A stretch of DNA of 64,000 nt from an uncultured Prevotellaceae bacterium (GTDB lineage: Bacteria > Bacteroidota > Bacteroidia > Bacteroidales > Bacteroidaceae): positions 1 to 64,000 of the forward strand of contig CACXIP010000006.1 of NCBI GenBank assembly GCA_902767775.1, in the 5' to 3' direction. A program made the position numbers and the translations under genes. Of the stretch, positions 42,979 through 50,448 are shown in pieces. Within the stretch, counting starts at the first letter, position 1. Each line of letters begins with the position of its first letter. The notes beneath the pieces were generated by a model, which had not been told where the DNA came from, made no database searches, and worked only from the letters and a program-made list of their open reading frames with translations.

Positions 42979-44043
42979 TTATTGGTTGATAATCTCCATT
43001 TGCTGCCTTACACTTTCCTCATGCACGCTTTCGAAGACTTTCTTCACAAACTCGCTGTCCATGCCGCATAGCGAACCTTGAGCGCCGCGTTTGTCGAGAA
43101 TCTCACCATATCTTACGGGTTGCAGCACGGTCATGTTGTGCTCTTTCTTGTATTGTCCGATTTCTCGGCACACGCGCATACGCTTGGCAAGCAGGTTCAT
43201 CAGTTGGTTGTCGAGTTCGTCAATCTGCTGGCGCAGCTCGTGGATACCCTCAGTCGTGACTTTCTCATCGCGGATGACGAGGAGCGAGAGGATGTAGTCG
43301 AGCACATCGGGAGTGACCTGCTGCTTGGCGTCGCTCCATGCGGCGTCAGGGTCGCAGTGTGATTCCACGAGCAGACCGTCGAAGCCGAGGTCCATCGACT
43401 GCTGGCAGAGGGGGGCGATGAGCTCGCGCCGTCCGCCGATGTGGCTGGGGTCGCAGATGATGGGCAGCGATGGGATGCGGCGGCGCAGTTCGATGGGTAT
43501 CTGCCACATGGGGAGGTTGCGGTAGATTTTCTTGTCGTAGCTGGAGAATCCGCGGTGGACGGCTGCCAGGCGGGTGATGCCGGCCTGGTTGATGCGCTCG
43601 AGGGCACCAATCCACAGTTCCAGGTCGGGATTGACGGGGTTTTTCACCAGCACGGGCACGTCAATGCCTCTCAGCGAGTCGGCAAGTGCCTGCATGGCAA
43701 AGGGGTTGGCAGTGGTGCGGGCACCAATCCACAGGATGTCAATGCCGTATTTCATTGCCAGTTGTACGTGCTCGGGGGTCGCCACCTCGATGGCGATGAG
43801 CATGCCGGTCTCTTGTTTCACACGCTGGAGCCAGGGCAGGGCTATCTCACCATTGCCCTCAAAACCACCGGGTTTGGTGCGGGGTTTCCAGACACCAGCA
43901 CGGAACATGTGGCAACCTTTGCGGGCCAGTTGCAAGGCGGTCTCCATCACTTGCTCCTCAGTCTCCGCCGAACAAGGGCCGGCAATGACTACGGGGCGTT
44001 CGTTGTCGCTGGGTAATCTCAGGGGTTGAAGTTGCAATTCCAT
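42979..44043 (-). CDS. 3-deoxy-7-phosphoheptulonate synthase / chorismate mutase
   Basis: A 354-residue fusion. Residues 1-265 are a DAHP synthase of the KDOP-synthase-like type (VIAGPCSAETEEQVMETA, RAGVWKPRTKPGGFEG, CDPSHIGGRRELI). Residues about 268-354 are an AroQ-type chorismate mutase (LRQQIDELDNQLMNLLAKRM, VCREIGQYKKEHNM). It catalyses the first step of the shikimate pathway and the branch to prephenate, so it covers both ends of the pathway whose last steps are encoded beside it. Confidence 0.95.
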   Translation of the reverse strand: MELQLQPLRLPSDNERPVVIAGPCSAETEEQVMETALQLARKGCHMFRAGVWKPRTKPGGFEGNGEIALPWLQRVKQETGMLIAIEVATPEHVQLAMKYGIDILWIGARTTANPFAMQALADSLRGIDVPVLVKNPVNPDLELWIGALERINQAGITRLAAVHRGFSSYDKKIYRNLPMWQIPIELRRRIPSLPIICDPSHIGGRRELIAPLCQQSMDLGFDGLLVESHCDPDAAWSDAKQQVTPDVLDYILSLLVIRDEKVTTEGIHELRQQIDELDNQLMNLLAKRMRVCREIGQYKKEHNMTVLQPVRYGEILDKRGAQGSLCGMDSEFVKKVFESVHEESVRQQMEIINQ

Positions 44044-44075
44044 AACTATATCGTTTTTATATTATTATTCATGTT

Positions 44076-44102
44076 GTCGGACTTGTCAGACCAGTCAGAC
44101 CT
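44076..44102 (-). repeat. Nonamer array GTCNGACNN overlapping a stop codon
   Basis: Three 9-bp units, GTCGGACTT, GTCAGACCA and GTCAGACCT (plus strand). On the minus strand the aminotransferase stop TGA (44097-44095) falls within a unit (GTCTGAC). Confidence 0.85.
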
Positions 44103-45276
44103 GTATTTTCTTGATTCTCTCGAGTGCCTCGCGCATCTTTTCCTCCTTGGCGCAGAGCGAGATGCGGATGTAGCGCTGTCCGTTGCTGCCGAAGATGAAT
44201 CCGGGTGTGATAAACACCCTCGCCTCATGGAGCACACGCTCGGTGAGTTCCTCGGCATCGGTGTAGCGGTCGGGTATCTTGCCCCAAAGGAACATGCCCA
44301 CTTGAGAGGGGTCGAACGTACATCCGAGCGTCCGCATGATTTCCTCAGCGATGGTGCGGCGGCGCCCGTAGGTCTCAATGTTGGCCTCACGGTGCCATGT
44401 CTCATCATTTGCATATGCCTCGGCGGCAGCCAGTTGGATGCCCCTGAATGTGCCGCTGTCGATGTTGCTCTTCACCTTGAGAATCCAGGAGATGAAGGTG
44501 GCGTTGGTGGCGCAGAGGCCGACGCGCCAGCCCGGCATGTTGTGGCTCTTGCTCATTGAGTTGAACTCGATGCAGCAGTCGCGGGCGCCCTCCACCTGCA
44601 GCAGCGACATGGGGTGCTCGTTGAGGATGAAGGAATATGGGTTGTCGTTCACCACGACAATACCATGCCGCCGGGCGAAGTCCACGAGCCGCTCATAGGT
44701 CTCCATCCGTGCGTTGCCGCCAGTGGGCATGTTGGGATAGTTGGTCCACATCAGGCGGATGCCGGTGAGGTCCATTTTCTCCAACTCATCGAAGTCGGGC
44801 TGCCACCCGTTGTCCTCACGCAGGTTGTAGTTGACGATGCGGGCACCGAGGAGTTTGCTGAGTGATGTGTAGGTGGGATAGCCGGGATTGGGCACGAGCA
44901 CGCCGTCACCGGGGTTGACGAAGGCGAGCGTCACATGGAGGATGCCTTCCTTGCTGCCGATGAGCGGCAACACCTCTGTGGCGGGGTCAAGCGTGACACC
45001 GTACCATCTCTTGTAGAACGCCGCCATCGCGCTGCGCAGTTCGGGAGTGCCCATCGTCGGTTGGTAGCCGTGGCTGTCGGGGCGTTGTGCCACCTCGCAC
45101 AGGCGGCTGATGGTCTGCGGCGAGGGAGGCATGTCCGGACTGCCGATGGCGAGGCTGATGATGTCGTGCCCCTCGGCATTGAGGCGTGCCACCTCCTTTA
45201 GTTTGCGGCTGAAGTAATACTCCTGAACGAGGCTGAGCCGCTCTGCGGGCTGTATGCTAATTGGTTTGTTTTCCAT
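44095..45276 (-). CDS. PLP-dependent aminotransferase, Phe/Tyr operon
   Basis: A 393-residue class I aminotransferase. The PLP lysine lies in SMSKSHNMPGWRVG, and LAIGSPDMPPS, GTPELRSAMAAFYKRWYG and NYPNMPTGG fit the family. From its place between pheA and DAHP synthase it probably transaminates phenylpyruvate and 4-hydroxyphenylpyruvate. It starts 20 bp inside pheA and its stop codon is provided by a nonamer repeat. Confidence 0.9.
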   Translation of the reverse strand: MENKPISIQPAERLSLVQEYYFSRKLKEVARLNAEGHDIISLAIGSPDMPPSPQTISRLCEVAQRPDSHGYQPTMGTPELRSAMAAFYKRWYGVTLDPATEVLPLIGSKEGILHVTLAFVNPGDGVLVPNPGYPTYTSLSKLLGARIVNYNLREDNGWQPDFDELEKMDLTGIRLMWTNYPNMPTGGNARMETYERLVDFARRHGIVVVNDNPYSFILNEHPMSLLQVEGARDCCIEFNSMSKSHNMPGWRVGLCATNATFISWILKVKSNIDSGTFRGIQLAAAEAYANDETWHREANIETYGRRRTIAEEIMRTLGCTFDPSQVGMFLWGKIPDRYTDAEELTERVLHEARVFITPGFIFGSNGQRYIRISLCAKEEKMREALERIKKIQV

Positions 45277-46099
45277 TTCTGTATTCTCCTAATATTTTCA
45301 GTTCTTTGGTTAGTGGGGTGATGGCGTCGATGCTCTGGCGGTAGCGGATGAGGTTGTTGTAGGTCACGTCGACATAAAACAGGTATTCCCATTCGTGTCC
45401 GATGATGGGCAGCGACTGTATCTTGGTGAGGTTGATGCTGTAGAAGGAAAGGATGGTGAGCACCTTCGACAGGGCACCTTCCTCGTGGGGAAGCGAGAAG
45501 ACGAGGCTTGACTTGTCGGTCTCATTGAGCGGACGGAGGAAATCTGCCTTTCGGGGGTCGCAAACCACGAGAAAACGGGTGAAGTTGTGCTTGTTGTCCT
45601 CAATGGAGTCCTCGAGAATCTTCATGCCATGGAGTTGGGCTGCCTCAGCGCTGCAGATGGCTGCCTTGCCTCGCAACTGATGGGTCATGATGTTCTCGGC
45701 GGCACCGGCGGTGTCCTCTGTCTCCACCGCCTTGAGCTTCGGATGCTGGGCGAGAAAGCCACGGCATTGCATGAGAGCTACAGGATGTGAGTGTATCTCG
45801 TCGATGGTGTCCCAGTCATCTTCGGGCAGACAGCAGATACAGTGGCGGATGTGGAGCTTGTGCTCACCCACCACGGTGGTGCCTGAGTCGCGCAGCAACT
45901 CATAGTTGTGCAGCAGACTGCCCGCAATGGTGTTCTCGATGGCGGTCATGCCGATGATGGTGGGGTCGCGACGGATGTTGTCATAGACCTCCTCGAAGGT
46001 GGCGCAGCAGATAATCTGCACCTGCTCACCCTCGAAATACAGGTGGGCTGCCATGTCGTGAAACGACCCGATTTGTCCTTGGATGGCAATTCTCTTCAT
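45257..46099 (-). CDS. pheA: Prephenate dehydratase
   Basis: A 280-residue protein: GQIGSFHDMAAHLYF start, TAIENTIAGSLLHNYELLRDS, the TRF motif in KHNFTRFLVV and a C-terminal ACT domain (LPHEEGALSKVLTILSFYSINLTKIQS) that in this family binds phenylalanine for feedback inhibition. It makes phenylpyruvate. It is the first structural gene after the leader peptide and attenuator. Confidence 0.95.
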   Translation of the reverse strand: MKRIAIQGQIGSFHDMAAHLYFEGEQVQIICCATFEEVYDNIRRDPTIIGMTAIENTIAGSLLHNYELLRDSGTTVVGEHKLHIRHCICCLPEDDWDTIDEIHSHPVALMQCRGFLAQHPKLKAVETEDTAGAAENIMTHQLRGKAAICSAEAAQLHGMKILEDSIEDNKHNFTRFLVVCDPRKADFLRPLNETDKSSLVFSLPHEEGALSKVLTILSFYSINLTKIQSLPIIGHEWEYLFYVDVTYNNLIRYRQSIDAITPLTKELKILGEYRNGKQTN

Positions 46100-46131
46100 T
46101 TCTTTGTAGTACTCATTATTATATATATAAC

Positions 46132-46161
46132 AAAAAACCGCCTCATTGGGTGAAGCGGGTT
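46132..46161 (-). terminator. Attenuator terminator of the pheA operon
   Basis: On the minus strand AACC-C-GCTTCA (46161-46151) folds onto TGAGGCGGTT (46145-46136) with one bulged C and one G-T pair, loop CCCAA, followed by Ts (46135-46132). It lies 33 nt before the pheA ATG. Its 5' arm (CCCGCTTC, 46159-46152) is also a perfect complement of GAAGCGGG in the leader gene. Confidence 0.85.
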
Positions 46162-46216
46162 ATTGTCGGTTTGGTCTTCTCGTCTTAATGGATTACTGCA
46201 TACAACTTCCCGCTTC
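46152..46216 (-). promoter_or_regulatory. Antiterminator pairing of the pheA attenuator
   Basis: GAAGCGGG (minus strand 46216-46209, inside the leader gene) can pair over all 8 bases with CCCGCTTC (46159-46152), the 5' arm of the terminator. A ribosome stalled at the Tyr/Phe codons (46252-46229) leaves the first element free, so the antiterminator forms. A ribosome that runs to the leader stop codon covers it, so the terminator forms. Confidence 0.8.
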
Positions 46217-46270
46217 GCAATGGTTTGCAAAGTAAAAATAGAAGTAGTAATAAGTGCTCCAGCTTGTCAT
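46193..46270 (-). CDS. pheL: pheA operon leader peptide (Tyr/Phe-rich, 25 residues)
   Basis: ATG at 46270, stop TAA at 46195-46193. The peptide contains the run TYYYFYFYF at residues 6-14 (five Tyr, three Phe in eight residues after the Thr), followed by ANHCEAGSCMQ. There is no other reason to encode such a run directly upstream of a Phe/Tyr operon; it is the classic design of a leader peptide whose translation senses charged tRNA-Phe and tRNA-Tyr. The upstream bases are AT-rich without a Shine-Dalgarno, normal for the phylum. Confidence 0.85.
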   Translation of the reverse strand: MTSWSTYYYFYFYFANHCEAGSCMQ

Positions 46271-46297
46271 TTTATTATGATTTTAACGTTTTCGCTG

Positions 46298-46328
46298 CAA
46301 AATTAATGCTTTTCCGCCAATTGCCAAA
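46298..46328 (-). promoter_or_regulatory. Promoter of the pheA leader and operon
   Basis: On the minus strand TTTG (46328-46325), exactly 19 nt, then TAATTTTG (46305-46298): a perfect consensus match. Transcription would start near 46293, about 23 nt before the leader ATG. Confidence 0.85.
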
Positions 46329-46343
46329 ACAATTCGTTGTTTT
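46326..46343. terminator. Weak AT hairpin with TTCG loop
   Basis: AAAACAA-TTCG-TTGTTTT then further Ts on the plus strand. It overlaps the -33 box of the pheA promoter and might mark the end of the TPR gene transcript. Weak. Confidence 0.3.
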
Positions 46344-46354
46344 TTTATTCTTTT

Positions 46355-46405
46355 TCTGACTCGTCCGACTAGTCTGACCTGTCCGACTCGTCCGACTTGT
46401 CTGAC
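46355..46405 (-). repeat. Nonamer array, about 6 copies, crossing the end of the TPR gene
   Basis: Plus-strand units TC(C/T)GACNNG. On the coding strand it encodes RSDKSDESDRSD, then one unit gives the TAG stop (46371-46369), and the array continues beyond the stop codon. Confidence 0.9.
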
Positions 46406-47139
46406 CTTTTTGTCAAGGCTTTTAATTTCTCCAAACCCTCTATGGCATCTTCGCAGTAGGGGTTGAGCTCAATAGCCCTTTCATAAAGAGTGATGGCGTC
46501 GCCGATGCGCTGCTGCTGCATGAGGATGCTGGCCTTGAACAGCAATACATCCTCGGAGTTGGGAGCCACTTCCATCAGATGGTCGGCATCCTCCTCGGCG
46601 CCTTCAATGTCGCCCTCTTCCAATAGCAGCTGACCCCGCTCCAGGTTGGCTGAGGCGAAATTCTCATCGAGCATGAGCGTCTTGGTGTACATGGCGATGG
46701 CATTCACCACATCATGTTGTCCGCGTGAGGCACGGGCATAGAGAAACATGATTTCGGCATCGTCCTTGTCGATGAGCATGGCTTTCTCGCAGCATTCCGC
46801 CATCAACGTGTAGTTCTCCATCAGATATGCCACCTTGGCCATCGATGCGAGGATGCGGATGTTGTCGGGCTGTGCCTCGGCAAGAAGGCTGAGTTCGTTG
46901 TAGCCCTCTTGAAGTTGCTCGTTCTGGATATATGCCTGCGAGAGGTAGTCGTGCGTCTCCAGGTCGTCTTTGATTTCAAGTGCCTTGGTGAAGCACGTTA
47001 CGGCAAAGGCATACCTGCCAGTGTGCAGGGCACGGACGCCATCGGTGCGCAACACGTCGAAGTGGTGCGCTTCCTCACGCTCTTTCTTTTCCTCGGGCGA
47101 CTCTTCCTTGCCGCCAAACAGTGTCTTGAGAAATCCCAT
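46369..47139 (-). CDS. TPR-repeat protein with SDx-repeat tail
   Basis: A 256-residue protein starting at MGFLKTLFGGKEESPEEKK (ATG at 47139; the upstream ATG at 47154 lies upstream of the -7 box). Residues about 30-235 hold five or six tetratricopeptide repeats (TGRYAFAVTCFTKALEI, LERGQLLLEEGDIEGAEED). The final dozen residues SDKSDESDRSD come from the nonamer array. A protein-interaction scaffold is likely; partner unknown. Confidence 0.85.
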   Translation of the reverse strand: MGFLKTLFGGKEESPEEKKEREEAHHFDVLRTDGVRALHTGRYAFAVTCFTKALEIKDDLETHDYLSQAYIQNEQLQEGYNELSLLAEAQPDNIRILASMAKVAYLMENYTLMAECCEKAMLIDKDDAEIMFLYARASRGQHDVVNAIAMYTKTLMLDENFASANLERGQLLLEEGDIEGAEEDADHLMEVAPNSEDVLLFKASILMQQQRIGDAITLYERAIELNPYCEDAIEGLEKLKALTKRSDKSDESDRSD

Positions 47140-47143
47140 GATG

Positions 47144-47177
47144 CAAAAATACAATTATTCTGCATAAGAGTCGCAAA
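47144..47177 (-). promoter_or_regulatory. Promoter abutting the TPR gene start
   Basis: On the minus strand TATTTTTG (47151-47144) ends 4 nt before the ATG at 47139, and TTTG (47177-47174) lies 22 nt further up. The mRNA may start at the initiation codon. Confidence 0.5.
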
Positions 47178-47201
47178 CGTATGGATTTTTTTAAGATTTG
47201 T

Positions 47202-47232
47202 TTTGCTTTTCACGCATTTTTGCTTATCTTTG
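47202..47232 (+). promoter_or_regulatory. Promoter of the cupin-lyase operon
   Basis: TTTG (47202-47205), 19 nt and TATCTTTG (47225-47232): perfect consensus. The first ATG is at 47251, and a better one in frame is at 47263. Confidence 0.8.
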
Positions 47233-47250
47233 GCATCACAAACCTAAAAC

Positions 47251-47610
47251 ATGATACTGACAATGAAAACAAGAAGTGACGTTTTTCAGATGGAGAAAGA
47301 ACTGGTATGGGAGAATCCCTCACAGGGAATCCAGCGCCAGATTATGGCATACGACGGACAACTGATGATGGTGAAGGTGAAGTTCGAGACCGGTGCCGTA
47401 GGCACCACCCATACCCATTATCATACACAGGGAACATATGTGGCGAGTGGACGGTTTGAGCTGACCATCGGCGAGGAGAAACGGGTGCTGGAGGCTGGCG
47501 ACGGCTACTATGTGGCTCCTGATGTGCCTCATGGGTGTGTGTGCCTTGAGGCTGGCGTGCTGATTGATACGTTCAGTCCCATGCGGCAGGACTTCCTGGA
47601 GTCTCTCTGA
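47251..47610 (+). CDS. KdgF-like cupin
   Basis: A 119-residue single-domain cupin (possible start at 47263, MKTRSDVFQMEK). The metal-binding motifs are THTHYHTQGTYVASGRFELTI and PDVPHGCVCLEAG. It resembles KdgF, which linearises unsaturated uronates freed by pectate or alginate lyases. The gene sits 35 bp before a pectate-lyase fusion and is driven by a consensus promoter, which supports that role. Confidence 0.8.
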   Translation: MILTMKTRSDVFQMEKELVWENPSQGIQRQIMAYDGQLMMVKVKFETGAVGTTHTHYHTQGTYVASGRFELTIGEEKRVLEAGDGYYVAPDVPHGCVCLEAGVLIDTFSPMRQDFLESL

Positions 47611-47645
47611 CCGCCGTTGTTTTCCCATTTCAAACACCGAGGGTT

Positions 47646-50426
47646 ATGAGACGACTTCTGATATTGGCCACATTGCTGCTCTTGGGCGTGAGTGTTAGGG
47701 CTGGCGACCATGAGGTGAGGCAGGCCATGCGTCGTGCCACTCAGTATATGATGGATGAGGTGTCGGTGGATGGCGGCTTTGTGTGGAACTATCTACCCGA
47801 CTTCTCCCGTCAGTGGGGTGAATTGGAGGCAAGACGCTCGATGGTGTGGCTGCAGTCGCCTGGTACGCCCGACGTGGGACAGGTGCTGCTCGACGCCTAT
47901 CATGCCACAGGCGATGAGTATTATTATAACTGTGCCCGCAGGGTGGCGATGTGCATCATAGGCGGACAGATGTCCTGCGGTGGGTGGAACTATATGTTCG
48001 ACCTTGCAGGTGAAGATTCCATCCGCGAGTGGTATGCCACCATCGGAAAGCAGGCGTGGAGGCTTGAGGAGTTTCAGCACTACTATGGCAACGCCACTTT
48101 TGATGATGAGGCGACGAAGCACTGCTCGGAATTCCTGCTGCGCATCTACCTGGAGAAACGCGACGAGGCATTGCTCGCACCGCTTCGTCGTGCCATCGAC
48201 TTCTTTGTCAGGAGCCAGTATGCCAATGGCGGATGGCCCCAGCGCTTTCCGCTGATGTACGACCATCCTTTCAGGGGAAAGGCTGATTACTCGTCGTTTA
48301 TCACCCTCAATGACAATGTGATGGTGGAGAATATCGATTTCCTCCTCCAATGCTATACACAGTTGGGTATGGCGGAGCTGCGGGAACCCATCCTTCGTGC
48401 CATGCACCTGATGCGTGACCTGCAGCAGCCAGAGCCGTTGGCGGGGTGGGCCGACCAATATGAACCTGCAAGCCTTCAGCCGGCACATGCCCGTTCCTAT
48501 GAGCCGCGGTCGGTGAACACAGGTACGACGGTAGGCATGTTCTTCCAGATGATACAGTATTACAGGCTTACGGGCGACGCTTCGTTTCTTGAGGGTCTGC
48601 CTGCCGCGATTGATTTCCTGGAGAGTCAGCGGTTGCCGTCTTCACTGGCAGCCAAGGTGCGCCGCACACAGTTGCAGGAGGATGAAATCCTGATGCCGCG
48701 CTTCATCGACCCCGACACACGGCGCCCGCTGTATGTGCACCGAAAAGGTTCGAATGTCGCCAATGGTGCTTATTACATGGATGAGAACACCGACGGCACC
48801 ATCGCTCACTACAGCTCATTCGCCACTGTCAGTCTCTCTCGAATGAGACAGGCGCTGAAGGAAGCCAAATCATGGGTGCAGAAAGATTTGGAGCGCAACT
48901 CACCACTCAGAATGTCCGACCTGTCCGACTTGTCCGACTTGTCTGCCCCGTCAGATAAACCTAAAACCTACTACTACCGAGGGATGGGGCGTTTGCGGCC
49001 TGGTATGCAGTTGCCTTCCGCCGACGAAGTGGTGGCAGCCCTTGATGACAAAGGGCGGTGGCTCGTTCCGCTTCGCCAGATGTCGAATCCCTTCAAACCG
49101 CTGCCCAAGGGCATGGAGACAGAGAGCGACATCACCACATACACGCAGACTATGGTGGGCGATGAGTATGACACGTCACCTTTTGAAAACCGTGAGGTGA
49201 GGGGCATCTCCACCCAGGCATACATCCAGAACATGACATTGCTGATTAGAAGTCTGATGAGTCCTGCTCGTCCTACGGCTTCCGGCCTCAATCCCGAACG
49301 TTTTGCGTCTGTGGTGGAAGGCAAGCCTACTCAGCTTTATACGCTGACCAACAATGGGATGGAAGCATGTATCACCAACTATGGGGCAAGGCTCGTCTCG
49401 CTGATGGTGCCCGACAAGGATGGCATCGCCGGCGATGTGGTGCTCGGTTTCGACAATATCGAGGACTACCATCTGCAGAAAAACAACTTCGGCAGTGTTG
49501 TAGGACGTTATGTGGGGCGCATCAAGGGAGCGCGCTTCTCACTCGACGGTAAAACCTATGACCTGCAGGGTGCAGGAAAGGGGAATATCTCACACGGCGG
49601 GTATCCTGGCTTTGCCGACCATGTGTGGGATGTGGAGGCAGTGAGCGATACCACCCTGCGGCTGCTCTATGTCTCTCCTGATGGCGAGAATGGCTTTCCT
49701 GGTAAGCTCACCACCCACGTGACCTATAGGCTGACACACAGCCATGCACTGGAGGTGGAGTATGAGGCTGTCACGGACAAACCAACCGTCGTCAACCTGA
49801 CCAACCATACGTTCTTCAATCTTGCAGGCGACACCGTGCCGTCTGTGCTCGGTCATCAGCTATATGTCGACAGCAAGTATATTGCCACTTATGACAAGCA
49901 GAAGAATGTGGATGGGAAAATGATGAGGGTGCGCAACACTCCGTTTGACTTCACAACGATGAAGACCATTGGCAGCGACATTGAGATTTATGATGAGCAG
50001 ATGAGCATTACAAAAGGTTACGACCACGCTTTTGTCCTCCGTCATCCTGGCATCACGACACGTCCTGCAGTAGTGCTTCGTGATGAGAAGAGCGGACGGC
50101 AACTGTCTGTCTTCACCGACCAGCCAGCCGTGCAGGTATATACCGCCAACGGACTCAACGGCAGTGTGGTGGGCAAGAGAGGTGTCGCCTATCAGCGGCA
50201 ATGTGCCGTCTGTCTGGAGACCATGCACTTTGCCGACAGTCCCAATCACAGAGAATTTCCTTCCACCGTGCTCCGTCCCGATGAGAAATATCACTCCAAG
50301 ACCGTTTTCCAGTTTGGCTTGGTGCCGCACAAGAAGCGCGACCTGACGAGCAGCATCCTCCTTTATGGCGGTGCTGCAAGCCTCACCGGACTTGGTGTGT
50401 TCGGTGTCGTCTCGCTGATTAAATAA
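47646..50426 (+). CDS. PL10-type pectate lyase fused to aldose 1-epimerase
   Basis: A 926-residue protein with signal peptide (LLILATLLLLGVSVRA). Residues about 20-350 look like an alpha/alpha-toroid pectate lyase of family PL10 (RSQYANGGWPQRFPL, GWADQYEPASLQPAHARSYEPRS). Residues 424-437 are the SDLSDLSDLSAPSD linker from a nonamer repeat. Residues about 552-915 form a galactose mutarotase-like domain (GMEACITNYGARLVSLMVPD, NISHGGYPGFADHVW, VVNLTNHTFFNLAG, KGYDHAFVLR). The C-terminus (LLYGGAASLTGLGVFGVVSLI) may be a membrane anchor. The fusion would cut polygalacturonate and equilibrate sugar anomers in the periplasm or at the surface. PL family number is by recollection. Confidence 0.7.
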   Translation: MRRLLILATLLLLGVSVRAGDHEVRQAMRRATQYMMDEVSVDGGFVWNYLPDFSRQWGELEARRSMVWLQSPGTPDVGQVLLDAYHATGDEYYYNCARRVAMCIIGGQMSCGGWNYMFDLAGEDSIREWYATIGKQAWRLEEFQHYYGNATFDDEATKHCSEFLLRIYLEKRDEALLAPLRRAIDFFVRSQYANGGWPQRFPLMYDHPFRGKADYSSFITLNDNVMVENIDFLLQCYTQLGMAELREPILRAMHLMRDLQQPEPLAGWADQYEPASLQPAHARSYEPRSVNTGTTVGMFFQMIQYYRLTGDASFLEGLPAAIDFLESQRLPSSLAAKVRRTQLQEDEILMPRFIDPDTRRPLYVHRKGSNVANGAYYMDENTDGTIAHYSSFATVSLSRMRQALKEAKSWVQKDLERNSPLRMSDLSDLSDLSAPSDKPKTYYYRGMGRLRPGMQLPSADEVVAALDDKGRWLVPLRQMSNPFKPLPKGMETESDITTYTQTMVGDEYDTSPFENREVRGISTQAYIQNMTLLIRSLMSPARPTASGLNPERFASVVEGKPTQLYTLTNNGMEACITNYGARLVSLMVPDKDGIAGDVVLGFDNIEDYHLQKNNFGSVVGRYVGRIKGARFSLDGKTYDLQGAGKGNISHGGYPGFADHVWDVEAVSDTTLRLLYVSPDGENGFPGKLTTHVTYRLTHSHALEVEYEAVTDKPTVVNLTNHTFFNLAGDTVPSVLGHQLYVDSKYIATYDKQKNVDGKMMRVRNTPFDFTTMKTIGSDIEIYDEQMSITKGYDHAFVLRHPGITTRPAVVLRDEKSGRQLSVFTDQPAVQVYTANGLNGSVVGKRGVAYQRQCAVCLETMHFADSPNHREFPSTVLRPDEKYHSKTVFQFGLVPHKKRDLTSSILLYGGAASLTGLGVFGVVSLIK
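48915..48956 (+). repeat. In-frame nonamer array in the lyase-epimerase gene
   Basis: Units TCCGACCTG, TCCGACTTG, TCCGACTTG, TCTGCCCCG encode SDLSDLSDLSAP. Same family as the array at 4341-4406. Confidence 0.9.
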
Positions 50427-50448
50427 CTACTTGAAAGTTGTGAATATG

